Assembly: GCF_001434145.1 (NCBI RefSeq)
Contig: NZ_AZED01000003.1
Location: 124,001-188,000, forward strand
DNA: 64,000 bases
Origin: Lentilactobacillus otakiensis DSM 19908 = JCM 15040
GTDB lineage: Bacteria; Bacillota; Bacilli; Lactobacillales; Lactobacillaceae
Direction of reading: 5' to 3'
The notes under the pieces were generated by a model. It was not told the origin of the DNA and made no database searches. It worked only from the letters and a program-made list of their open reading frames with translations. Below, piece by piece: positions 34,260 to 42,174 of the stretch. Position 1 is the first letter of the stretch; the number at the start of each line of letters is the position of its first letter. A program made the translations under genes and the position numbers.

Positions 34260-34897
34260 TGTTTACATATTCAGACGTGGCACTCAAATTAATCGTGGGT
34301 TTCTTGTTCATCACGGTCCTCATCAACTTGACCGGGAAGGGTAACTTGGCTCCAACTTCGGCAATGGATCAGCTGCAAAACTATGTCCTTGGTGGCATTA
34401 TCGGTGGGGTGATTTATAATCCCGCGATCACAATGGCGCAGTTTTTGGTCATTCTGTTGCTGTGGGCACTGTTGATCATGGTCACCCGATATTTGAAAAC
34501 GCATATTCACTGGTTCGGCAAATTCATTGAGGGTGAACCGATTACTTTGGTGAGAAATGGCCAATTATTGGTGGAGAGCTGCATCAAGGCTAATTTGTCA
34601 GCCTCAGATGTTGATTTCAAGCTGCGAACCGCCGGTGTGTACGATATGAAAGACGTCAAACGGGCGATTTTGGAGCAAAATGGTCAGCTAACAGTCTTGA
34701 ATCAAGGCGAAGGCAGTATTCGCTACCCAGTGATCGTTGACGGCCAAATTGACCCAGATGTCCTGGACGTGATGGGCAAAGACGAAGCTTGGCTGGATAC
34801 TGAATTAAAGAAACAGGGGATCGACAGTGTGAAGTCGGTCTTTTGGGCAACCTATCGAGAAAACACTTTGAAAGTGGCTCAGTTTCCTGAAAAATAA
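34259..34897 (+). CDS. DUF421 (YetF-like) membrane protein
   Basis: A 212-residue protein with three N-terminal helices (residues about 8-28, 42-62, 60-80) and a soluble cytosolic C-terminal domain carrying the family motif GEPITLVRNGQL and SASDVDFKLRTAGVYDMKDVKRAILEQ in two parts. DUF421 proteins are linked in spore formers with germination and in other bacteria with envelope stress; the role in lactobacilli is unknown. It is translationally coupled to DUF3290. No clear terminator is visible downstream. Confidence 0.85.
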   Translation: MFTYSDVALKLIVGFLFITVLINLTGKGNLAPTSAMDQLQNYVLGGIIGGVIYNPAITMAQFLVILLLWALLIMVTRYLKTHIHWFGKFIEGEPITLVRNGQLLVESCIKANLSASDVDFKLRTAGVYDMKDVKRAILEQNGQLTVLNQGEGSIRYPVIVDGQIDPDVLDVMGKDEAWLDTELKKQGIDSVKSVFWATYRENTLKVAQFPEK

Positions 34898-34982
34898 TTA
34901 TAATTCACCTGACTTCACCATGTATCATTACACATTTAAGGTGATCATGTAGAATAATTATTCATTTTCTGCGCTGATTTTA

Positions 34983-35010
34983 TTGACATCTCCGGTAATT
35001 GTTATATTAT
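34983..35010 (+). promoter_or_regulatory. Sigma-A promoter of aminotransferase gene
   Basis: TTGACA (34983-34988), a 16-base spacer and TATTAT (35005-35010) lie 57 bases before the start codon. Confidence 0.6.
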
Positions 35011-35067
35011 TAACAATAACTTTTAACGAATCAGTTTTTAAATACAGATTTCCCGGAGGTCTCAAAA

Positions 35068-36243
35068 ATGGAATTAAACGAAATTAACCCATACGTGTTA
35101 AAGGTCATGCCATCCGCAATGCGTAAGTTTGATCATGATATCAGTGTTGACCCCAAGATTATCAAACTAACCTTAGGGGAGCCTAACTTTAACGTTCCCG
35201 ACCATATTAAGCAGGCCGCAATTGATGCCATCAATGATAACAAGTCCCACTATCCATATTATTGGGGTTATCAAGAACTCCGGGACGCGGCCTCAAAGTA
35301 TTATCGTGATAAATTTGGCTATGATTATCCAGCTGATCAAATTGTTGTGACTGTTGGAGCAACCGAAGCAGTGGCAGTTACCGTTAAAACGTTATTTAAG
35401 CCTGGTGATGCCGTGATTATTCCAACTCCGGCTTATCCGTTATATGATGCCTCAACTACTTTAAATGAGCTGAATACGCTTTTGGTGGATACCAGTGATG
35501 ATGACTTTATTCTCACTCCAGCCAAAGTCCAAAAGGCGATTGATGATCATCCTGATTTGAATGTTAAAGGGTTGATTTTGACCGATCCCAACAATCCAAC
35601 CGGGGTGGCTTATTCTAAGGAACAAATTGCTGCATTGGCCCCCGTCTTGAAGAAAAATGGTATTTGGGTTATCAGTGATGAAATCTATGGTGAATTAACT
35701 TATGGTCAGAAGCATTATTCAATTTCAGAATATCTGCCGGACCAAACAATTATCATTAATGGATTATCGAAGTCTCATGCCATGACTGGTTACCGTCTGG
35801 GCTTTATATTTGGCCCTTCAGGGTTTGTGGATGAGATTGCCAAAGTTCACCAATTTACAGTAACTGCGGCTGCCTCAATCGTTCAGTATGCCGCAATTGA
35901 AGCCTTGGAGCATGGTCAGGATGATTCCAAACCAATGCTTCAGGAATATGAAAAACGCCGTGACTTTGTCGCAAAAGAAATGACTGAAGCTGGTTTCGAT
36001 GTTGTCCATCCGGGCGGGGCATTTTACGTCTTTGCCAAAATTCCGGTAGGGTTACACATGGACAGTTGGGCATTTGTCAAAACGTTGGCCAAGGAATACC
36101 ACATCGGCTTGATGCCTGGTGATCCATTTGGCGATAATGAATATGTCCGAATTAGTTATGCGGCCAGTGACGAAGCATTGGCTGCTGCTATGAAGGCTGT
36201 GAAGCAGTTAGTTGCAGATCATTCCGTCGAACCAACTAAATAA
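35068..36243 (+). CDS. Class I aminotransferase (aromatic/PatA-like)
   Basis: A 391-residue PLP-dependent aminotransferase of fold type I, subgroup I-gamma. Visible motifs are TLGEPNFNVPDHI, VGATEAVAV, the cofactor-contacting LTDPNNPTGVAYS, ISDEIYGELTY and the PLP lysine in NGLSKSHAMTGYRLG; the C-terminal substrate arginine is in EYVRISYA. In lactic acid bacteria this group includes AraT, which starts breakdown of aromatic amino acids, and diaminopimelate aminotransferase-like proteins. ATG 35068 follows CCGGAGGTC. Monocistronic, with its own promoter and terminator. Confidence 0.9.
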   Translation: MELNEINPYVLKVMPSAMRKFDHDISVDPKIIKLTLGEPNFNVPDHIKQAAIDAINDNKSHYPYYWGYQELRDAASKYYRDKFGYDYPADQIVVTVGATEAVAVTVKTLFKPGDAVIIPTPAYPLYDASTTLNELNTLLVDTSDDDFILTPAKVQKAIDDHPDLNVKGLILTDPNNPTGVAYSKEQIAALAPVLKKNGIWVISDEIYGELTYGQKHYSISEYLPDQTIIINGLSKSHAMTGYRLGFIFGPSGFVDEIAKVHQFTVTAAASIVQYAAIEALEHGQDDSKPMLQEYEKRRDFVAKEMTEAGFDVVHPGGAFYVFAKIPVGLHMDSWAFVKTLAKEYHIGLMPGDPFGDNEYVRISYAASDEALAAAMKAVKQLVADHSVEPTK

Positions 36244-36256
36244 ATTTATGTATATA

Positions 36257-36287
36257 AAAAGCCGTCAGCGTTGTGCTGGCGGCTTTT
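36257..36287. terminator. Bidirectional terminator
   Basis: AAAAGCCGTCAGC and GCTGGCGGCTTTT form a stem between convergent genes. Confidence 0.88.
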
Positions 36288-36305
36288 GTAACTTTACATG
36301 TTAAA

Positions 36306-37745
36306 TTAAGCACGTTTCTGGTCTTTAACGGTAAATGATAATAAGAATGCGACAGCTGCGACAATCAAAGCAAACCATAAGCCAACATGAACACCGTTGG
36401 TAAAGGCAACTTGATGGCTGACGTTTCCGGCTGCATTATTTCCAAATGCCAACAAGCTGGTTGCGATGGCAGTTGCCATAGCACCGATAATTTGTTGGAA
36501 AGTGTTCATAATGGTGCTTCCATCTCCAGAAGTTTTTTCATCCAAAGCACTCAAACCAAAAGTTTGGGCAGGTGACATTGCTAATGGAAGTCCCATCATA
36601 ATAACGATGTGGCCTAAGATAACGTACCACATTGGTGAGGTAGAACTTGCCAAAAGCAACATGATTAATCCGATGATAGTAACTCCGAATCCAAGAACGG
36701 TAAGAAGCTTTGTGCTGACAATATCAGAGAAACGACCAGAAATTGCAGAAACAAGCGCATTTACAAATCCACCAGGCAGCATGACAATACCGGTCAGGGC
36801 AACTGGAATGGCCAACCCATTTTGCCAGAACATTGGCAGTAAGTACATTGATGACAAGATAATGGCGAAATCCAACATAACCAAGACGGAACCAATGGTA
36901 AATTGGCTCTTTTTAAATACTCTGAAGTTTAAAATAGGGGATTCCGAACGCAACTGACGTCGAATATACAAGGCTAATACGATAATGGCAACAACTAAAG
37001 TTCCCAATACTTGTGGAGAACCCCAGCCGGCGTCACTGGCCATACTAACACTGGCAACCAAGCCACCAAAACCGACAGCTGAAAGGATAAGTGAGAACCA
37101 ATCAATCTTGGGCTTTGTAATATCGCCAACGTTTGGCAGAAATTTAAGTGCCAAGAAGAACGCAATTAACAAGAACGGAATGAACAACCAGAAAATCCAG
37201 TGCCACGAAAGGATACCGAGAATCATACCGGCCAAAGTTGGGCCGACAGCTGGCGCAAACATGATGACTAATCCGATCATACCCATTGCTGAACCTAACT
37301 TATATGGTGGGAAGATAAGTGTGGCTACAGTAAACATCAGTGGCAGAATTAATCCAGTAGCAATACCCTGGATCATTCGACCAACTAATAAAATAGCAAA
37401 GTTTGGTGCCACAGCGGAAATCACAGCACCAACCATGAAATCGCACAGTGCGAATAAGACCAATGAACGAGTAGTGAAAATTCGCTGCAATAATGAAGAC
37501 ATTGGTAAGACAATTCCGATGACCAACATGTAGCCGGTTACTAACCACTGCATGGTCCCAATACTCGTATGAAGTTCAGCAATTAAACTTGGTAAGGCGA
37601 TATTCAGTGAAGTTTCACTGAGCATTCCTACAAATCCACCGATCAACATTCCCAACATAGCTAAGAATGGACGGGCAACCGGTTTGGCTGCTTGCTTTTG
37701 TTTTGTTTCTACAGAAGTTGTTTCTGTATTTAATGATTTTTCCAT
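36306..37745 (-). CDS. DHA2-family MFS multidrug exporter (14 helices)
   Basis: A 479-residue proton-driven exporter of the DHA2/EmrB-LmrB group with about 14 helices. Signatures: GMLSETSLNIALPSL in helix 1, MQWLVTGYMLVIGIVLPMS, GRMIQGIATGLILPLMF in helix 4 and the antiporter motif C in APAVGPTLAGMI. ATG 37745 has AGGAGAG upstream; the extension to 37784 is unsupported. It is divergent from the oleate hydratase locus, with about 270 bases between them, so fatty-acid or drug stress could link the two (inference). Confidence 0.9.
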   Translation of the reverse strand: MEKSLNTETTSVETKQKQAAKPVARPFLAMLGMLIGGFVGMLSETSLNIALPSLIAELHTSIGTMQWLVTGYMLVIGIVLPMSSLLQRIFTTRSLVLFALCDFMVGAVISAVAPNFAILLVGRMIQGIATGLILPLMFTVATLIFPPYKLGSAMGMIGLVIMFAPAVGPTLAGMILGILSWHWIFWLFIPFLLIAFFLALKFLPNVGDITKPKIDWFSLILSAVGFGGLVASVSMASDAGWGSPQVLGTLVVAIIVLALYIRRQLRSESPILNFRVFKKSQFTIGSVLVMLDFAIILSSMYLLPMFWQNGLAIPVALTGIVMLPGGFVNALVSAISGRFSDIVSTKLLTVLGFGVTIIGLIMLLLASSTSPMWYVILGHIVIMMGLPLAMSPAQTFGLSALDEKTSGDGSTIMNTFQQIIGAMATAIATSLLAFGNNAAGNVSHQVAFTNGVHVGLWFALIVAAVAFLLSFTVKDQKRA

Positions 37746-37879
37746 AAAGATGACTCTCCTAATTCTAAAAAACTTTTCTATCACGACAATTGATTACATT
37801 ACCATAAATAAAAAATTCTCGTAAGCATTATTTTCAAAAAGTTTCATTATCTATGAAAACGCGGTATATCAATGATTAA

Positions 37880-37893
37880 TGACAGCGCTATCA
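37880..37893 (+). promoter_or_regulatory. cre-like site in divergent region
   Basis: TGACAGCGCTATCA matches the CcpA consensus at 13 of 14 positions. It lies between the DHA2 exporter and the oleate hydratase locus. Confidence 0.4.
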
Positions 37894-38017
37894 AAATATG
37901 GACAGATGCGTGCACATTGTCCACACATTTATGTCAATAATCTACTACAATAAAGGCAGATGCGAAGAATATAATTATCGCATTTCTCTCAAAAAACAAT
38001 GTGGGGAGCGATTAAAT

Positions 38018-38140
38018 ATGAAACACAAGTTTTTATTAGTAGCGGGGATTGGCGTCGTTGTTGCAGGCGCTTGTTTCTTAAAGTCAATCGGTTGGTTTGA
38101 AGACGATTCACATTTATACGATGAATACGAAGCAAAGTAA
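38018..38140 (+). CDS. Forty-residue membrane peptide upstream of oleate hydratase
   Basis: A 40-residue product with one transmembrane helix (about residues 5-22, FLLVAGIGVVVAGACFL) and an acidic C-terminal tail (EDDSHLYDEYEAK). ATG 38018 is preceded by GGGGAGCG. It ends 27 bases before the oleate hydratase start and shares its transcript, since no terminator lies between. No family was recognised. It might help place the hydratase at the membrane where its fatty-acid substrate is found; that is speculation. Confidence 0.65.
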   Translation: MKHKFLLVAGIGVVVAGACFLKSIGWFEDDSHLYDEYEAK

Positions 38141-38167
38141 TCTTTAACAGATCTGGAGGAGCTATCA

Positions 38168-39862
38168 ATGACAAAAAATAAAGCAATTATGATTGGTGCC
38201 GGCTTGGCTAACATGGCTGCGGCTGTTTATTTGATTCAAGAAGGTAAATGGAAGGGCAGCCAGATTACGTTTTATTCATTAGATGATCACGGTTCAAACG
38301 ATGGATCGACCGCAAGCGAAGCGGCCGATGAATATTGGAATAAGACCCATCCATTGGAAAACAGTGAAGGGTTCATCGCTCGTGGTGGCAGGATGTTAAA
38401 CTACCGGACTTACGTTGACCTGATGGATCTGCTGAGCCGAATCCCTTCCGCAACTGAGCAAGGGATGACGGCAGCTGAAGATACCCGTGACTTTGATGCC
38501 AAACACCGGACCTTTGATAAAGCTCGGTTAATGGAGGGCGGCAAAGGCATCATTAATGGTGGCAAGTTAGGCCTTAATAATAAGGACAGAATGAAACTCA
38601 CTGAGTTGATTTTGATGCCCGACTCTAAAGAAGAAAAGCTCGACAATGTGACAATTGCCGATTACTTCAAGGACGATCCTCACATGTTTACCACCAATTT
38701 CTGGTACATGTGGGAAACCACCTTTGCCTTTAGAGTTCAAAGCTCGGCTCAGGAACTCCGCCGTTACATGCACCAAATGATTTATGAATTTACACAAATT
38801 GAGCATCTGGTTGGTGTTAACCGAACCCGATACAACCAGTTTGAAAGCATCATGCTGCCTTTGATTAACTATTTGAAGGATCAGGGCGTTAAGATCGTTT
38901 TGAACCGTCGGGTAACAAACTTTGAATTTAAAAATACCCCAATGCAGGATGAAATTACTGTTACAGCATTGCGGATGACAAATACCGAAACCGGTGAGGA
39001 AGAGGATGTGCCGGTTGATGACGACACCGCTGTAATCTTCACCAATGGTTCAATTACTGATTCGGCTACCTTGGGTGATTTCAATACCCCGGCTCCGGAA
39101 AATATGGACTATGGTGCAGCAGCCAGTCTATGGAAGAAAGCTACTAACCGGTTCTACAATTTGGGGAATCCAGATAAATTCTTTAATGATAGAAATGCCA
39201 GTGAATGGGTCAGCTTTACGTTGACCACTAAGGATCATACCTTGTTGAATGAAATTACCCGGATTACCACTCAGGTTCCAGGCAATGCGCTGAATTCGTT
39301 TATTTCGACTTCACCAATTACACCAATGGGTAACAAAGATGTCAACATGTCGATCGTGGTTCACCATCAACCTCATTTCACAACTCAAAAACCAAATGAA
39401 TCGGTTATTTGGGGCTACTTCCTGTATCCACGTCGAACAGGCGAATTTGTTGATAAACAGTACATCAAGATGACCGGTAAAGAAATGGTTGAGGAACTCA
39501 TCGGCCAACTTTCTAAAGTCGACCCAGGTCCAGGCAATATTATGGATAAGAAGCAGGCAATCATGGATAGCGTGATTAACAATATTCCAGCATACATGCC
39601 ATACGCTTCGGCCTTGTTCAACAACCGTGCCAAGACGGATCGGCCAAAAGTGATTCCAGAGCACTCAACCAACCTGGCATTTACAGGTGAATTTGTTGAA
39701 CAGCCATATCAGATGGTCTTCACTGAGCAAAGTGCTGTTCGTTCAGGTGAAATTGCTGCCTACCACTTTGCTGGCGTGCCAATGGCTAAATTGGTTAAAA
39801 ATCCACGTTATGATAAGGATGTTAAGACCTTGGCAAAGGCTACTCGAAAGATGTTTGAATAA
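38168..39862 (+). CDS. ohyA: Oleate hydratase (myosin-cross-reactive antigen family)
   Basis: Adds water to the cis-9 double bond of oleic and linoleic acid, giving 10-hydroxy fatty acids; this detoxifies unsaturated acids. The 564-residue FAD protein starts with MIGAGLANMAAAVYLIQEG (dinucleotide-binding loop) and carries ARGGRMLNYRTY, the NFWYMWETTFAFR segment and a C-terminal FAD contact at LAFTGEFVEQPYQMVFTEQS. Length matches characterised lactobacillus enzymes. ATG 38168 follows TGGAGGAGC. Co-transcribed after a 40-residue membrane peptide and ended by a terminator. Confidence 0.95.
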   Translation: MTKNKAIMIGAGLANMAAAVYLIQEGKWKGSQITFYSLDDHGSNDGSTASEAADEYWNKTHPLENSEGFIARGGRMLNYRTYVDLMDLLSRIPSATEQGMTAAEDTRDFDAKHRTFDKARLMEGGKGIINGGKLGLNNKDRMKLTELILMPDSKEEKLDNVTIADYFKDDPHMFTTNFWYMWETTFAFRVQSSAQELRRYMHQMIYEFTQIEHLVGVNRTRYNQFESIMLPLINYLKDQGVKIVLNRRVTNFEFKNTPMQDEITVTALRMTNTETGEEEDVPVDDDTAVIFTNGSITDSATLGDFNTPAPENMDYGAAASLWKKATNRFYNLGNPDKFFNDRNASEWVSFTLTTKDHTLLNEITRITTQVPGNALNSFISTSPITPMGNKDVNMSIVVHHQPHFTTQKPNESVIWGYFLYPRRTGEFVDKQYIKMTGKEMVEELIGQLSKVDPGPGNIMDKKQAIMDSVINNIPAYMPYASALFNNRAKTDRPKVIPEHSTNLAFTGEFVEQPYQMVFTEQSAVRSGEIAAYHFAGVPMAKLVKNPRYDKDVKTLAKATRKMFE

Positions 39863-39909
39863 GATAGAGAACGAAGTAAACTAATTAGCTTTCAAAAATT
39901 AACAAAATA

Positions 39910-39954
39910 ACAGTCGGTAATGCGTTTATTTTACGTAACGCCGGCTGTTTTTTT
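39910..39954 (+). terminator. Terminator of oleate hydratase gene
   Basis: ACAGTCGG...CCGGCTGT stem with an inner CGT/ACG pairing, followed by seven T. Confidence 0.8.
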
Positions 39955-40045
39955 GATTAAATGCAAAAAGCTAAATAGTGAGTTATTATAAATTCCTGAT
40001 TAGATTATTGATTACTTAATTTGATGACGCACTGTAAAATGATTT

Positions 40046-40059
40046 TGTAAGCGATATCA
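40046..40059 (+). promoter_or_regulatory. Perfect-match cre site
   Basis: TGTAAGCGATATCA fits the CcpA consensus TGWAANCGNTNWCA at all 14 positions. It lies 41 bases before the start of the small membrane protein at 40101. Confidence 0.65.
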
Positions 40060-40100
40060 ATATTACGTAAATCTAACTCATGTTAGATAAGGAGAATGAA

Positions 40101-40439
40101 ATGAATAAACCAGTATATGTTCTAAGAATTGCTCTTCAAGCAATCATTATTGCAGGAATTTATTTTCTATATTGTTCAAACCCTGATGGAAGTTTTACAC
40201 TTCGAATCGGGTTAGTTTTGGCATGGCTTATTTTATCTTTTGCAAGTCAATTTTATTTGATGAAATTTCGAGGCCTTTATCCAATATCTCAAGCAGTTGC
40301 TGACGCAAAGGGAAAAACAGTGGGTGAGATGAACTTTTTCCTAGCGGTGGGGTTATTGCTTGCCTATGATTTATTAGGACCAGTTATTGCAATTGTGTTT
40401 TATTATTGGGACAAGCGACTTGTCCAAAGGTCAAATTAA
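40101..40439 (+). CDS. Small membrane protein, about three helices
   Basis: A 112-residue hydrophobic protein with helices at about residues 8-24, 34-54 and 79-100. Family not recognised. The ATG at 40101 follows AAGGAGAATGAA. A perfect cre 41 bases before the start predicts carbon catabolite control, and the gene sits at the left border of the glycan island. A terminator follows that also serves the convergent permease gene. It is not clearly a transporter subunit. Confidence 0.7.
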   Translation: MNKPVYVLRIALQAIIIAGIYFLYCSNPDGSFTLRIGLVLAWLILSFASQFYLMKFRGLYPISQAVADAKGKTVGEMNFFLAVGLLLAYDLLGPVIAIVFYYWDKRLVQRSN

Positions 40440-40463
40440 ATACGTCAGTTTTTGATAATAAAT

Positions 40464-40510
40464 CGCCTCAAAGCATTGGTGTTGAGCCAAATGTTTTGAG
40501 GCGCTTGTTT
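40464..40510. terminator. Bidirectional terminator
   Basis: CGCCTCAAAGCATTGG pairs with CCAAATGTTTTGAGGCG between convergent genes. Confidence 0.85.
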
Positions 40511-40540
40511 GCTTATCAGTAGGTAGTGAGTGAAATGATA

Positions 40541-42115
40541 TTATTTTTTCCAGACGGCGATGGAATCATAATCTTCACCAGTTAATTCTTTAGTAACAGA
40601 TTTTACTTTATTTGAAGCCTCGGACATTTTTCCACCGGCCTTCAAACGAGATACTTCATTGTTGATGAGATCCAGTTTGGGCTTATCAGCTTTAAATGAA
40701 AGACCATTATACAAGGCAACCAGGAAGAAGAAACCAACCCCGACACTGATGAGCAGCGTAAGTGTGAGTTGCACAGTTGCTGATTGATTGACGGCACCGG
40801 TTGTACTGCTCTTAAATCCTGATAATTGAAGAACACCTTCGCCAAGAATGTTGGTAATTACGAACCCACCTTGCTCGAATAATCCTGCAAGTGATGAGAA
40901 AGTTCCAGCGCGATTTTGACCGGTCAACAAAGTGTCCAATACTGGAAGCGATGGGAAGACCGTTCCAGGGATAAAGCCATACAGCTGTCCTCCGAAGATT
41001 GAGAACATCTGAACGATTAATAACCACATTACAAGATGATCCGGCTTAATGAATCCGAGCAGACCAAAGCCAATACATGAGATAAGGGCCATTCCGTAAG
41101 CAATTCCGTACATATATCTTGGTGCATATTTGTTAATCACATATCCGGCAACGATCATGACAAATATTCCGATAAATGTGCTTAGGGATGATAAGTATGC
41201 TGTAACTGAGGCATTTAACCCGAGCACATTCACAATGAAGTAGGTTAGAATTAATCCGTTCAGATTACCTGCCATTTGGTCGGCACCATCGATAAACAGA
41301 TGTTTTCTGAAACTTTTAATTTTGAAGATTGAAAGGTAATCACGAGCTGTTTCTTTAAATCGAATCCAGCGGGTAGCGGAAATGTTTTCGCCTTGCTTAT
41401 GTTCGGCTTCCATGAGAGCTGCTTCATTTTTAGTCACGAAATGTTCCCAGGTTGTGTAATAAGTAATCAGCGCGAAGACAATTCCAACGGCAGAAAGCCC
41501 AATTTGCAGATACAAGTAAATCTTAGGGTCGTTTTTTGGCCAATTGTTCAAGACTTGGGCAACCACGAAAGCAGCAATTGTGTTTAACAATGCCCCGACA
41601 ACGGCACGAACTGTGCCCATGATGGTTCTGACTTTGAAGGAATCAGTCATTTCGGCTGGCAATGTTGTCCAAGGTAAATGGATAGTGTTGAAGAATGCCA
41701 ACAGAACTGAGTAAGTAATAAAATAATACCAGAAATTCAGCCCGGTAATCGGGATTAAGGTTGCATAGACTAAGAATGGAATTGTCATCAAGATGAAGAA
41801 ATGTCGTCTACCATATTTCCGACCAAATTTGAATTTGTAAAGTGAGTCTGAGAAATGCCCAATCCAGAGCGCAACACCAGATGCCAATACTCGGCCAAAA
41901 ATGAGCATGAATGCTACCTGGAGTGGGTTTAAACCACAGAAGTAGGTGTAAAAATATGAGATATAGTTATAACAGATTAAACCAACAGCTGACCCAATAA
42001 ATCCATACATTCCAAATCCAGTGGACCGGAGGATGCCAATTTTTCCACGAGGGGTATATATTTTTTTGTGCGCATACTCGTTCCAACCATCATGTTCTTC
42101 ATTTGTTTTTTGCAT
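40541..42115 (-). CDS. GPH-family glycoside permease (module 1)
   Basis: A 524-residue, 12-helix permease of the glycoside-pentoside-hexuronide:cation symporter family. The helix 1 to 2 segment GFGMYGFIGSAVGLICYNYI, the loop LWIGHFSDSLYKFKFGRKYG and PWTTLPAEMTD fit the family. There is no C-terminal IIA-like domain, only a hydrophilic tail of about 50 residues (RLKAGGKMSEASNKV). ATG 42115 follows a GGAAGTG ribosome site. It lies downstream of the 823-residue protein gene with a 59-base gap and a cre-like site, so they form one module for uptake and breakdown of the same glycoside. Confidence 0.88.
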   Translation of the reverse strand: MQKTNEEHDGWNEYAHKKIYTPRGKIGILRSTGFGMYGFIGSAVGLICYNYISYFYTYFCGLNPLQVAFMLIFGRVLASGVALWIGHFSDSLYKFKFGRKYGRRHFFILMTIPFLVYATLIPITGLNFWYYFITYSVLLAFFNTIHLPWTTLPAEMTDSFKVRTIMGTVRAVVGALLNTIAAFVVAQVLNNWPKNDPKIYLYLQIGLSAVGIVFALITYYTTWEHFVTKNEAALMEAEHKQGENISATRWIRFKETARDYLSIFKIKSFRKHLFIDGADQMAGNLNGLILTYFIVNVLGLNASVTAYLSSLSTFIGIFVMIVAGYVINKYAPRYMYGIAYGMALISCIGFGLLGFIKPDHLVMWLLIVQMFSIFGGQLYGFIPGTVFPSLPVLDTLLTGQNRAGTFSSLAGLFEQGGFVITNILGEGVLQLSGFKSSTTGAVNQSATVQLTLTLLISVGVGFFFLVALYNGLSFKADKPKLDLINNEVSRLKAGGKMSEASNKVKSVTKELTGEDYDSIAVWKK

Positions 42116-42142
42116 GGTTCCACTTCCTATATTTTAATTTGT

Positions 42143-42156
42143 AGAAATCGCTTTCA
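42143..42156 (-). promoter_or_regulatory. cre-like site before GPH permease
   Basis: On the minus strand TGAAAGCGATTTCT matches the CcpA consensus at 13 of 14 positions, in the gap between the 823-residue protein gene and the permease. Confidence 0.6.
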
Positions 42157-42174
42157 TTAATATCCAAATGATCG

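Noticed and set aside
36466-37533. Long antisense frames (163 and 182 codons) in the DHA2 exporter
   Set aside because: Shadows of a hydrophobic gene; Thr/Asn/Pro-rich composition typical of antisense to membrane proteins.
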